A model generated the notes under the pieces. That model ran no database searches. It was not told where the DNA came from and was given only the letters and a program-made list of their open reading frames with translations. The position numbers and the translations under genes were made by a program. Of a DNA stretch of 64,000 bases, positions 1-8,520 are shown in pieces. The DNA comes from Sphingobacterium sp. ML3W (GTDB taxonomy: Bacteria; Bacteroidota; Bacteroidia; Sphingobacteriales; Sphingobacteriaceae), in the NCBI RefSeq assembly GCF_000747525.1, contig NZ_CP009278.1, forward strand, positions 5,022,001-5,086,000. The letters are read 5' to 3'. Within the stretch, counting starts at the first letter, position 1. Each line of letters begins with the position of its first letter.

Positions 1-1969
1 TATTTTCATATTCCGCATAGATATTGATTGCTGTATAACGATCCTTTGAGTTGCTTTCCGAAACCCAAGGCACACGGTTATGTGGATAAGGTCCTACAAG
101 ATAAGCATTGGCAGGATTCGTAGGATCCATACCTGCCGGGACAGCACCATACTCATCAAAAGACTTGATATTGATCTTATTGTTATAATTATAACTGTTC
201 CAGGTCATATCCCCTATTACCCTAAAGTTTTTAAGCGGGTGTAGGTTAAATCCGCCCGTCAACCAGACATCATCAGATTGGTAGGTTTCACGTCCGTTAT
301 ACTCATTCATAGCAAAAGGATTGGTCGTATTACCTTGACCGGAATAATGACCATCCGGATGTCTAATCGGGATATTAGGTCTTAAATCTGTCGCAATACG
401 GTCTCCATAGATACCTTCAATAGCAGCAGATCGTGCCGGTTTGTTATCTTCTTTACGGTTTAAGCGAAACTTAGCGTTCAAATCCAACCAAGAGGTTACT
501 TTAGTCTCCAGTCCCATATTGGCATTATAGCGCTTGTATTTTTGATTGGCCGCTTTAAACAAACCTCCTTGATTTAAATAACCCAACGAAGTGTGGTATT
601 TTATTTTCTCACTACCACCAGTCAATCCCAAATTGTGTTCGTTCATCGGGGCCCATCCAGGAAACATCTCCTCCCACCAATCGGTGTTGCCCACATAACG
701 GTAGCGCGTAGGATTACTTGGATCAATGTATACGGCATTTTCAGGAATTGGGTTGGCCATATATGCTTTCATTTTTTCAATATCGGTATCCGTCCAAACT
801 TCCGATCCACGAGCACCTCCCGAAAGGTTACCACTCAGATCCGCATATTTATACATATCGACATACTCCAATGAATTGACCGTCTTTGGAATAGTCGTAG
901 GTCTTGAAAAACCTTGATTAAATGAATAATTAACACGTGTACCTGTATCATACTTCCCATTCTTGGTTGTGATCAAGACAACACCATATGCAGCACGTGC
1001 GCCATATATGGCTGCAGCAGCCGCATCTTTCAAGACAGTTACGTTCTCCACATCTTGAGGATTAAGCTGATTCGGATCCATCTGTACGCCATCTACCAAG
1101 ATGAGTGGTCCACCCCCATTTAAGGAAGTATATCCTCTGATATTAAAACTTGCCCCTTCGCCTGGTCGACCATTAGAGAGGCCTATATTCAGATTGGGTA
1201 CCGCTCCTTGTAAACCGGCACCGAGGTTCGTAACCATACGATTTTCAAGTACCTCTGATCCCACTGAACTGACCGCACCTGTTAAATTTACTTTTTTCTG
1301 TGTACCGTAACCAACGACGACCACTTCGTCCAATGCATCAACCTTCTCGACCATCGTGATCGTGTAGTTGTTATTTGACCCTACCGTCAATGTTTGCGGC
1401 TCAAAACCTATCAATTCCACCGTCAATACAGTCCCTACTTGAGCCGTTACCTGAAATTCACCATTCTGGTCAGTCGACATACTGCTCCCATTCTTGACCT
1501 TAATGGTCGCTCCCGCTAGTGCCCGACCTTTGCTATCGGTTACTTTTCCTGCTATACTTTTTTGTACTTCGGCAGCGCTGTTCATTTTTACCTTAGACAA
1601 AGAGGTTGCACGTTTAATAACAACAGCATTTTGTTCTATCACAAAGGAAAGTGATAGCGGTGTCAATATACTGGATAACCCCTTTTCTAGCGCTACTTTA
1701 TCCAGGTTAACCTCCGCTACTCGAAGTGTGCCGATTACCCCGGCCTCACTGATCACATCGTATTTTGTTTGTTTCTTGATTTCTTTTAATATATCCGTAA
1801 GCTTCGCATTTTTTCCTTTCAAGGTCAGCAGCTGCGCATAGGTATAGGCATGAGCCTGACTCAAAGCCATGACCATGAATAATGCAATGAGTTTCATCAC
1901 AATAAAAAATTTAAGGCAGGAAGAATATCTAGGATAGTCTCCCTTATCATAATTAGGTGTTAATTTCAT
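1..1969 (-). CDS. SusC/RagA-type TonB-dependent receptor with STN domain (C-terminus outside window)
   Basis: Outer-membrane importer that takes up a large ligand, probably a glycan or peptide, using TonB energy. The reading frame is open from ATG 1967-1969 to the window edge. In order it shows an N-terminal extension and signal segment ending near AHAYTYAQ, an STN domain (about residues 50-100, beginning KLTDILKEIKKQTKYDV), a carboxypeptidase-like domain (IAGKVTDSKGRALAGATI), the TonB-box/plug start DEVVVVGYG, and the plug motif with LILVDGVQ and AAAAAIYGARAA. The STN domain is known to receive the FecR signal, and fecR and fecI lie directly upstream on the same strand, so the receptor is probably under their control. 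The SusD partner should lie beyond position 1. The substrate cannot be told from this part. Confidence 0.93.
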   Translation of the reverse strand, partial: MKLTPNYDKGDYPRYSSCLKFFIVMKLIALFMVMALSQAHAYTYAQLLTLKGKNAKLTDILKEIKKQTKYDVISEAGVIGTLRVAEVNLDKVALEKGLSSILTPLSLSFVIEQNAVVIKRATSLSKVKMNSAAEVQKSIAGKVTDSKGRALAGATIKVKNGSSMSTDQNGEFQVTAQVGTVLTVELIGFEPQTLTVGSNNNYTITMVEKVDALDEVVVVGYGTQKKVNLTGAVSSVGSEVLENRMVTNLGAGLQGAVPNLNIGLSNGRPGEGASFNIRGYTSLNGGGPLILVDGVQMDPNQLNPQDVENVTVLKDAAAAAIYGARAAYGVVLITTKNGKYDTGTRVNYSFNQGFSRPTTIPKTVNSLEYVDMYKYADLSGNLSGGARGSEVWTDTDIEKMKAYMANPIPENAVYIDPSNPTRYRYVGNTDWWEEMFPGWAPMNEHNLGLTGGSEKIKYHTSLGYLNQGGLFKAANQKYKRYNANMGLETKVTSWLDLNAKFRLNRKEDNKPARSAAIEGIYGDRIATDLRPNIPIRHPDGHYSGQGNTTNPFAMNEYNGRETYQSDDVWLTGGFNLHPLKNFRVIGDMTWNSYNYNNKINIKSFDEYGAVPAGMDPTNPANAYLVGPYPHNRVPWVSESNSKDRYTAINIYAEYEN

Positions 1970-2099
1970 TATATTTGATTTGTAATTAGGTTTACATTGG
2001 TCATACTTAATGGGTTGTTCAATGTAGCATATTGCATTTCGGCTAGGGCAGCCTTCAACCTGCCTTAGCTTATTATTTATATGCCAGAAAGTAACGTAA

Positions 2100-3266
2100 T
2101 TATTTTGGCACCATATACACCCTCCTTCCTTCAATGCTATAAGCAATATGATCATTGGTCAGTTGAACCAATCTCAAGACTTTATCAATCTGCTCCGATT
2201 TAGAGATCGATCCCCATATCTGAATGGCGGCAATCTCTGGATCTACCTCCACCTGTACATCATACCAGCGCCCAACCCGAAGCATGACTTGATCCAGCCT
2301 TTCATTATTGAATATAAAATCACCATTTTTCCAGGCGATACTTTCTTCCGGATTAAAACGCTCTATCTCGACCGACTTCGGGCCATTCAAGGTCTGCTGA
2401 CCCGGACTAAGCACGGTATTATAGTTCCCTTGTTTTGCGGAAACTGCTACTCTTCCCTCTAAGAGCGATACTTTAGAAATGGGCTCATCCAGGTAAGCAT
2501 TCACATTAAAATGCGTCCCCAAGACCTTGATTTCTTCTTTATGAGTCTTGACGACAAAAGGTTTATGGGCATCCTTGGCAACCTCAAAATAAGCTTCACC
2601 TTGCAACTCCACAATACGTTCCTTTCCGATAAAAGCAATCGGAAACTTCACCTTTGAGGCCGCATTGAGCCAAATACGTGTTCCATCACTGAGTTTGATT
2701 TTATATTGACCACCATTGGGTGTCGCGACACTGCTTTCAATAATGTGATTAGGGTCCAATGATTCTTTTGAACGGAGTACATAATTGATCTCCCCTTCTT
2801 TTGTTTTGACGATTTCGACCCCGCTTCTACTCAAAAGAACACCATCTGCTAGCTCATCAAGATTATAAGCTAACTCATCACCCAGCTGTAGATTACCTTT
2901 ATCCGATCCAGGCACAATGACACTAGCTTGGATATGACCTAGAGCTGGCTGACTACTTTTTCGTGTGTAAATGAAAGCCCCTATGCCGACAATAAGAAGA
3001 ATAGAAGCTGCCCAATAAAACATTTTCTTAAAAGGAGTACTTCGGGGCAATGCAACCGGATGATTCATCCCTGTATTCTTTTGAATATCAAAATATAGGT
3101 CAGACTCCAATGAATCCAGCTTTTCGGCAGAAAAATCGGTTACAATATGGTCTTCATAGGATGAGTACCAGGTATCAAATTCTATTCTTTCCTCCTCGGA
3201 AATGGTACCAGCCAGCCATTTGTCGGCCAAATACTTCAATCGTTCGGATTTCGGTTTATACGTCAT
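2100..3266 (-). CDS. FecR-family anti-sigma factor
   Basis: Single-pass membrane regulator that holds the neighbouring ECF sigma factor and releases it when the SusC receptor signals. The 388 residues fit the Bacteroidota FecR layout: a cytoplasmic N-terminal region with WLAGTISEEERIEFDTWY, one membrane segment near residues 85-102 (FYWAASILLIVGIGAFIYT), the periplasmic FecR domain (TPNGGQYKIKLSDGTRIWLN, then VELQGEAYFEVAKDAHKPF and IKVLGTHFNVNAY), and a C-terminal DUF4974-like region ending IEGRRVYMVPK. It lies between the sigma gene (58 bp upstream) and the receptor (130 bp downstream), the usual sigma/anti-sigma/SusC order. Confidence 0.93.
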   Translation of the reverse strand: MTYKPKSERLKYLADKWLAGTISEEERIEFDTWYSSYEDHIVTDFSAEKLDSLESDLYFDIQKNTGMNHPVALPRSTPFKKMFYWAASILLIVGIGAFIYTRKSSQPALGHIQASVIVPGSDKGNLQLGDELAYNLDELADGVLLSRSGVEIVKTKEGEINYVLRSKESLDPNHIIESSVATPNGGQYKIKLSDGTRIWLNAASKVKFPIAFIGKERIVELQGEAYFEVAKDAHKPFVVKTHKEEIKVLGTHFNVNAYLDEPISKVSLLEGRVAVSAKQGNYNTVLSPGQQTLNGPKSVEIERFNPEESIAWKNGDFIFNNERLDQVMLRVGRWYDVQVEVDPEIAAIQIWGSISKSEQIDKVLRLVQLTNDHIAYSIEGRRVYMVPK

Positions 3267-3324
3267 AATTCTAGGGGTCTATAATAATAAGCCCTTTGAA
3301 GCTGAGATATCCCTTAGTCCAATC

Positions 3325-3912
3325 TTAAAAAAATTTAAAATAACAGACCAAATGTAGAATGGTCATCATATTTAAATCGTTACGAATATGTTTTCTAGCT
3401 TTCGAAAGATGGGCCTCGACCGTTTTTTCAGAGATATCAAGTTCTTTCGCAATTTCTTTTTGACTATATTCCTTCTCAACACGCAAGCGAAATACAAGCT
3501 GACATTTTTCTGGGAGCAAACGAACGGACTGTTCCAATGATTCCATGAGTTCTTTCGTCTCGAGATAGTCAATAGTCGAATTATCGTGCTCGGACATCTC
3601 CAATAGGATCAGCTCACGATGATGATCTAAATGTCCTTGTTTAGCTATAAATTTGAGCACTTCATATTTAGTAGCGGTTGCAAAGTAGACCGCAAAATTT
3701 TTAGTCAATTCAAAAAATGGACCTTTACGCCACAGATTCAAAAAAATATTCTGAACGATCTCATACCCATCATCTTCACTTCCCAGTCGATTTTTAGCAA
3801 CTAAGAATATACCCCGCCAATGACGCTTGTAGATTTCATTAAAAGCATGTTGATCCCCGTTTCGTAACAGCAGAACAAGTTGTTCTTCAGATAAAGATGT
3901 AAAATCAATCAT
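3325..3912 (-). CDS. FecI-like ECF RNA polymerase sigma factor
   Basis: Sigma-70 family factor of the extracytoplasmic-function class, expected to direct transcription of the SusC gene downstream. The 195-residue protein has region 2 (EIYKRHWRGIFLVAKNRLG, then DDGYEIVQNIFLNLW) and region 4 with a helix-turn-helix (LPEKCQLVFRLRVEKEYSQKE, then ISEKTVEAHLSKARKHI). It lies 58 bp before fecR on the same strand. The C-terminal tail after the helix-turn-helix (ILHLVCYFKFF) is hydrophobic, as in many Bacteroidota FecI proteins. Confidence 0.93.
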   Translation of the reverse strand: MIDFTSLSEEQLVLLLRNGDQHAFNEIYKRHWRGIFLVAKNRLGSEDDGYEIVQNIFLNLWRKGPFFELTKNFAVYFATATKYEVLKFIAKQGHLDHHRELILLEMSEHDNSTIDYLETKELMESLEQSVRLLPEKCQLVFRLRVEKEYSQKEIAKELDISEKTVEAHLSKARKHIRNDLNMMTILHLVCYFKFF

Positions 3913-4241
3913 AGGATTAGGTTAATTACGAATTGGATTCCTATAAATGTAAGCGTTCTTATAGCAAAAAACAAGGTGCCTTTTTTGGTAGACCTGCTAT
4001 TGCCCACATATCATTTGCGGTTTCGAAAAACCACACCTAAACGTATCACAAGTCAGGAAGTCCCAAATAGCATTCAAATAAATAGCATAACCTTTTCCCT
4101 TGGCAGCTAAATAAGACACCCGAGCATACTCTGCTCGAACAGCATGAGCAGGTTCATGCGGTCATGGAAAATCAAACCTATAAATACTCGATATCGAGGA
4201 GGTTAAATGGCAAAACTGCCACGAATTATGTAAACCAGCTA

Positions 4242-4997
4242 TTAATTTTCCATCGAATTACCTAAGTAAAACCAACTTGCTTCCTGAACACGTTTTACCT
4301 TAGTCAGCTCAAAAATCAGGTCCTCAATCTTCCCATCATTTTTACCCACTGTCGACAGCTTCACATTTAGGATGACGATATTCGTGTTTTCTACAGACAC
4401 ATTGCGCAAAACAGATCGGAGTAAATAAGTATCTGTATTTTCAATTTGATTCACAATATGACCACGAATACCCGTTTCATCTTCGATTTTACAAGCAACT
4501 TTGATTAAATAAAAAGCTTCTTGTACTTTTCTGCTCTTATAGGATTTTAATGCTCCCAACCAATCACTGAAGGGGCCCATAGCAATATGGGTAAACAAGA
4601 TAGCACCCGTCACAATACTCGCCTCGACATAAAATGCCATACCGCATAATGTCCCGACAGCTGCTGAACACCAAATTGTAGCTGCAGTATTAAGACCACG
4701 TATCGTCAAGCCATCTTTCATGATGACACCTGCACCGAGAAAACCGATACCTGTCACAATCTGTGCTGCAATACGTCCTGGATCGCCACCATTGGAGCCA
4801 TATAAATAGACTGACAATAGCATGTATGCTGCTGCACCTATGGAAACAAGTGCGTTGGTGCGAAGCCCTGCGCTCTTGTCGCGCCACTGACGCTCTGCTC
4901 CTATGGATAGTCCTAATCCAAATGCTATTGCTATACGGGTAACAAAATCTATGGTATCCAAATAACCAGTTTGAACAATTAAAAATTGAATATTCAT
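4242..4997 (-). CDS. MgtC/SapB family inner-membrane protein
   Basis: MgtC-type membrane protein, a family linked to survival at low magnesium and to control of the F-ATPase in pathogens; the exact role here is unknown. The 251-residue protein has the hallmark N-terminal MgtC domain: FVTRIAIAFGLGLSIGAERQ, then AGLRTNALVSIGAAAYMLLS, GRIAAQIVTGIGFLGAGVIM and GLTIRGLNTAATIWCSAAVG. About four to five membrane segments fill residues 12-150. A soluble C-terminal domain (about 160-245) resembles the ACT-like domain of MgtC. It stands alone, with no partner gene on either side. Confidence 0.9.
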   Translation of the reverse strand: MNIQFLIVQTGYLDTIDFVTRIAIAFGLGLSIGAERQWRDKSAGLRTNALVSIGAAAYMLLSVYLYGSNGGDPGRIAAQIVTGIGFLGAGVIMKDGLTIRGLNTAATIWCSAAVGTLCGMAFYVEASIVTGAILFTHIAMGPFSDWLGALKSYKSRKVQEAFYLIKVACKIEDETGIRGHIVNQIENTDTYLLRSVLRNVSVENTNIVILNVKLSTVGKNDGKIEDLIFELTKVKRVQEASWFYLGNSMEN

Positions 4998-5417
4998 GCT
5001 TACGAATTATAGCGCTAAAGTTAGCCTTTACATCTTAAATACTATACTTAATAACAATCAAATCCAGAATATATGGCCAGAAATAAAAACATTTGAAATT
5101 TTGTACAACACGATTTACCTCCCAAAATCGATGTGAATTTGTTTCTAATATTTTTTTCAACTCAGCTGTTCAACTGCTTAGAAAACCGTAATCTTTCATA
5201 AGGTAGCAAGCAGGATCTTAATTATCTTTTTACATAAGTGCATGATGTTGCTTTCAAAATTTAGTTTTACTCATTCATCCTTTTTCTATAATAAATAACT
5301 TCACCGGTCTCTGTTAACCCCTGTATAGTTAACCACACACCTTTATTGCTACTATTATTGTAGAAGATCAACTCTTTGGATGCTATTATTCAGTTTATTT
5401 TTTACTAAAAATGTATA
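4998..5417. other. Non-coding gap between the MgtC gene and an Rpn-like 3' relic
   Basis: AT-rich stretch with no convincing reading frame on either strand. The part next to 4997 should hold the MgtC promoter. I see no repeat, RNA gene or mobile-element end until the terminator at 5418. Confidence 0.5.
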
Positions 5418-5449
5418 AAAAAAGCCGACTGGACATCCAATCGGCTTTT
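5418..5449 (-). terminator. Rho-independent terminator of the Rpn repeat type
   Basis: Inverted repeat AAAAGCCGA / TCGGCTTTT around a CTGGACATCCAA loop, with A and T runs at both sides. The loop and inner stem nearly match the terminators after the Rpn genes at 37599-37630, 60184-60215 and 62047-62078, which suggests common origin. Confidence 0.8.
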
Positions 5450-5466
5450 CTATGTTTAAATAATAT

Positions 5467-5565
5467 TTATAATTTTTCTATTTCTTGCAGCTTCTCAACG
5501 TGCCGCTTAATCTCGCCTAAATGACTTGGTTTTACTTGTTGAAAAGATTCAAATCTACTAGATCC
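5467..5565 (-). pseudogene. Relic of an Rpn-type gene 3' end
   Basis: A short open stretch after an in-frame stop reads FESFQQVKPSHLGEIKR and ends LQEIEKL before its stop at 5467-5469. The EIEKL ending, its roughly 20-bp distance to the terminator and the terminator core all match the Rpn genes at 37653, 40919 and 62101, which end SIEEIEKL. I infer the worn 3' end of a fifth Rpn copy. Only the last few residues are clearly shared. Confidence 0.4.
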
Positions 5566-5813
5566 TAATCTGGTAATTTTACTTTACCAATAAACGGATA
5601 TTCATCTACCGTTTCAATAGCTTCCGAGATAGGATAACACAATTGAAAGGTATCATTAAGCTCTTCCGAAAATTGAAATAATTTTTCTTTTTTTACTTTC
5701 TCAAAAATCCAAACTGGCTCTAAAGGATTAGAATTGTACTTCGTAATTATTGCAGTATACCCATTTTTCTGAGCCTCAACAAGTCTCTGTTTTGTAATAT
5801 TTGCTAATTCCAT
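5565..5813 (-). CDS. Small hypothetical protein, 82 residues
   Basis: Open frame from ATG at 5813 with no family I recognise. It is soluble, without signal peptide or membrane segment, and mixed acidic/basic; it starts MELANITKQRLVEAQKNGYT and has PVWIFEKVKKEKLFQF in the middle. Its stop overlaps the start of the Rpn-like 3' relic in another frame, so it may be part of a rearranged accessory site. Codon use looks ordinary for the region, which supports a real gene, but function cannot be given. Confidence 0.5.
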   Translation of the reverse strand: MELANITKQRLVEAQKNGYTAIITKYNSNPLEPVWIFEKVKKEKLFQFSEELNDTFQLCYPISEAIETVDEYPFIGKVKLPD

Positions 5814-5977
5814 ATCACACTAATATACAAAAAAGAAATTTAAGCATACTTCTGTTCCGCTCAAAAGAAGTGTTATACCGCCGTAGAAATAACCACAATA
5901 TCCCTATCAATGTAGCTTTACTCCATTAATCCGGCAATTATAACCGTAAAGAAACAGACTATTCCTCTTGTAACAAA

Positions 5978-6016
5978 AGGCCCGTATGTCTTTAACATAC
6001 GGGCCTTTTCATCATG
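5978..6016. terminator. Strong inverted-repeat terminator
   Basis: AAAAGGCCCGTATGT and its complement ACATACGGGCCTTTT around a short loop, with T-rich ends on both strands. It lies just after the stop of the fused IS relic reading frame at 6055 and probably ended the host gene whose last codons survive there. Confidence 0.8.
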
Positions 6017-6054
6017 ATGTGTAAAACGGAGATCTATGATCCAATCATCCCATA

Positions 6055-6775
6055 TTACTTGATAACTTTTACCTGCACACTCTTGACCTCTACATCTTTC
6101 GCTGACTTAAATGTCAATACATCAAAAGACTGATCAATGAAGAACAGGTTACTCAAATTCGATAAACCAATAACGTCCTCCCAAATTCTAGAGTATTCTA
6201 AAGTAGCAAAATTTGCTGTTTTGACCTGATTTTCAATAAGCATTTCAGGTGTTAAATCCCCTAAACAGCTATGGGGTCTGAAAGTGTTATATTCGTCTCT
6301 CCAGTCTTCAATTTTCCGCTTGGCAACCTCCAACGAAAGGAACCAATTGGTGTTTAAGCATTCGTCCATCACGGAAGCTTCCATTGAACGATTCAATATA
6401 CGCATGATCCGTTGGTTTTCCAGGTCTTGAAAAGACAAGTTCAACTTTTTGTTCGTAGGCCCACCTATCCATTTCTTTTGAGATAAACTATTCACTCGAG
6501 TCAGTTTTTATTGAAGTTCATGATTGCTTTGCAATTCAGACCCATTATCCACTTGAACTTTCTTTGGTTTGGTTCCTTTAAACAACCTCAATTCTTCCAG
6601 AACTTCTACAACCTGATAACCTTTTATACTCTGCCCAACATGGATTGCCATACATTTACGACTATAATTATCCACTATAGTTAAGCAGCGGATTTTCTTC
6701 CCGTCGAACAGTGCGTCTGCCACTACCACGAAGTAGCAGCGAAGCAAAGTCCATAAAATATATTTGCCATTATAA
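6055..6775 (-). pseudogene. Decayed IS3-family transposase (OrfB, DDE integrase part)
   Basis: Relic of the catalytic half of an IS3-type transposase. One frame reads DALFDGKKIRCLTIVDNYSR and KVQVDNGSEL, which carry the first and second acidic catalytic residues; a shifted frame then gives DECLNTNWFLSLEVAKRKIE and EYNTFRPHSCLGDLTPEM, including the last catalytic region. The stretch between them reads correctly only after a further frame change, so at least two frameshifts are present, and the N-terminal part is missing. After LTPEMLI the frame runs on for about 60 residues that do not look like transposase and end VQVKVIK, probably the tail of a host gene the element joined. OrfA is not present here. 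Confidence 0.88.
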
Positions 6776-6780
6776 CTTTA

Positions 6781-6813
6781 CAAATTCCCCTTACAAATAT
6801 TGTAAAGGGGAAT
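6781..6813 (-). terminator. Terminator after the kdp-linked porin gene
   Basis: AATTCCCCTTTACAA and its near complement around a short AT loop, just after the porin stop codon. It marks the end of the kdp operon on the minus strand. Confidence 0.75.
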
Positions 6814-6831
6814 TGTTATAAATAGAATTAT

Positions 6832-7914
6832 TTAGAACCGTATGGCCAACGAAGTTATCGCCATTGCGTTGTCTTTTTTCATATCCCCATCTCTGTTTAG
6901 AAAAACCGCATCTTTACTGTCCAAGCTTTTCATTTCGGTACGCCAAACCAAATTAGGTAAAATTTGATAGTCCACATTCAACGAAGCACCAAAAGTCTGA
7001 AAGCCATTTTCTGTTCTTGGTGAAATAATCACCTCATTTTTATCATGATAATATTCACCTCTTGCCGCGATAATTACCTTTTCTGATAGCGCATATTTGG
7101 CAATAATTACCGGTGTGTACCATGTATTATAACCGCTACTGCCATTTTCTTTTTGTTGTGCTCCAATATCAAATCCTGCAACTATTGCAAGTTTACTACT
7201 CCATTCAAATTGCCCATAAAGGTTATGAAAATAACGCATTTTCTTTTGTCCATCTGGCATATCATTTCCAATAAATGAGCTACTGTTTAAAGTGATTTTT
7301 TCGCTTGGACGAAATGTTAATTGATGCCCAAAAGCAGGTGTACTATTACCTTCTACTCTTTGAATTCTTTGCCAACCGTTTAAAACCAAAACAGCCAAAT
7401 CCCATTTTTCGTTAGCTGAGCTATATGATAATTTTGCACCAGTTTCAAAATAAGGCGAATTCTCAGCCATCATACTTCTGGTTAATGTATAGCAATCCGT
7501 TCCAATAGCATTTTCAAAACCAATATGAGAAGGTAAAATTCCCGCATCTAACCACAAATTATGACGCTTTGATAGTTTTACACCAATATTGGCTTCATAA
7601 ATGTTTTTTAAAACACCTTCTTCGGCTGCGTAATTGGCATTCATATAAGAACCTACACCAACACCAAAATTAGCTCTTACATTTTTGGTTTCGTAGGCCG
7701 CTTTTATCAAACCTAAATTTAAACTTACTTCGTTATTTCTATTATGGCTGTACACTAATGTCGGTCTAGCATTACTTTTTGGGTTGTTAAAATCTTGCTG
7801 ATAATACACCTCTGCATACCCACTGATCGTTAATGCTTTCTTTTCTGTTTCCTGCGCCAATACACGTCCTGTTAATCCCAGCACTATAGTGAAGTACATT
7901 ATGATTTTTTTCAT
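6832..7914 (-). CDS. Outer-membrane beta-barrel porin (BBP2/OmpL-like), kdp-linked
   Basis: Predicted outer-membrane channel of the putative beta-barrel porin-2 type. The 360-residue protein begins with a signal peptide (MKKIIMYFTIVLGLTGRVLAQ), continues with alternating polar/hydrophobic strands (LTISGYAEVYYQQDFNNP, LWLDAGILPSHIGFENAIG) and ends with an aromatic residue (ITSLAIRF), as barrel proteins do. It is the last gene of the kdp operon, 18 bp after kdpC. Bacteroidota kdp clusters often carry such a porin, so I infer it lets potassium cross the outer membrane. In other genomes a KdpD kinase follows; here only an IS relic does. Confidence 0.85.
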   Translation of the reverse strand: MKKIIMYFTIVLGLTGRVLAQETEKKALTISGYAEVYYQQDFNNPKSNARPTLVYSHNRNNEVSLNLGLIKAAYETKNVRANFGVGVGSYMNANYAAEEGVLKNIYEANIGVKLSKRHNLWLDAGILPSHIGFENAIGTDCYTLTRSMMAENSPYFETGAKLSYSSANEKWDLAVLVLNGWQRIQRVEGNSTPAFGHQLTFRPSEKITLNSSSFIGNDMPDGQKKMRYFHNLYGQFEWSSKLAIVAGFDIGAQQKENGSSGYNTWYTPVIIAKYALSEKVIIAARGEYYHDKNEVIISPRTENGFQTFGASLNVDYQILPNLVWRTEMKSLDSKDAVFLNRDGDMKKDNAMAITSLAIRF

Positions 7915-7932
7915 TTTTTTATTTATTAAACA

Positions 7933-8496
7933 TCAATTATTTAATTCATCTAATGCAACATTCAATTTTAAGACATTTATTTTTTCTGGGCCGAACAATC
8001 CTATCAGCGGTTTTTCCGTTTGTTGCGCTATCAATTCGATAAGTTTAGCTTCATCGATATTTCTAATTTTGGAAATTCTTTTTACCTGAACTTTGGCAGC
8101 TTGTACAGAGCAATTTGGATCTAAACCACTACCACTTGCCGTAACCAAATCCACAGGGATTTCGGATTTTTTTATTGCAGGATTGTGTACTAAAAAAGTA
8201 TCAATCCGGGCCTGCACTTCCTTAAGATATTCCTCATTAGAGGGGCCTTTATTGCTGGCTCCAGAGCCAGAAGCATTATAATCAACGGCAGAAGGACGTG
8301 ACCAAAAGTACTTATCTTCTGTAAAAGACTGACCTATATTAGCATACTGCTTGTTTCCTTTGTGTTCCATAATTTCTCCTTTTCCTGAATTAGGAGAAAA
8401 CTGTGCAATACCCCAAACGGCAAATGGATATATGACCGTAAAAAAAAGCATCATTATACCGGTGAGTTTAATTGCAGGCAAAATATATTGTTTCAT
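7933..8496 (-). CDS. kdpC: Potassium-transporting ATPase subunit C
   Basis: KdpC, the single-span subunit that stabilises the KdpFABC pump and aids potassium binding. The 187-residue length is usual. It has an N-terminal membrane segment (LPAIKLTGIMMLFFTVIYPF), the conserved YFWSRPSAVDYNASGSGASN and the VTASGSGLDP(N)CS motif. The gene follows kdpB after a 24-bp spacer and precedes the porin by 18 bp. Confidence 0.97.
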   Translation of the reverse strand: MKQYILPAIKLTGIMMLFFTVIYPFAVWGIAQFSPNSGKGEIMEHKGNKQYANIGQSFTEDKYFWSRPSAVDYNASGSGASNKGPSNEEYLKEVQARIDTFLVHNPAIKKSEIPVDLVTASGSGLDPNCSVQAAKVQVKRISKIRNIDEAKLIELIAQQTEKPLIGLFGPEKINVLKLNVALDELNN

Positions 8497-8520
8497 TATT
8501 TTATTTTTATGTATGAATGA

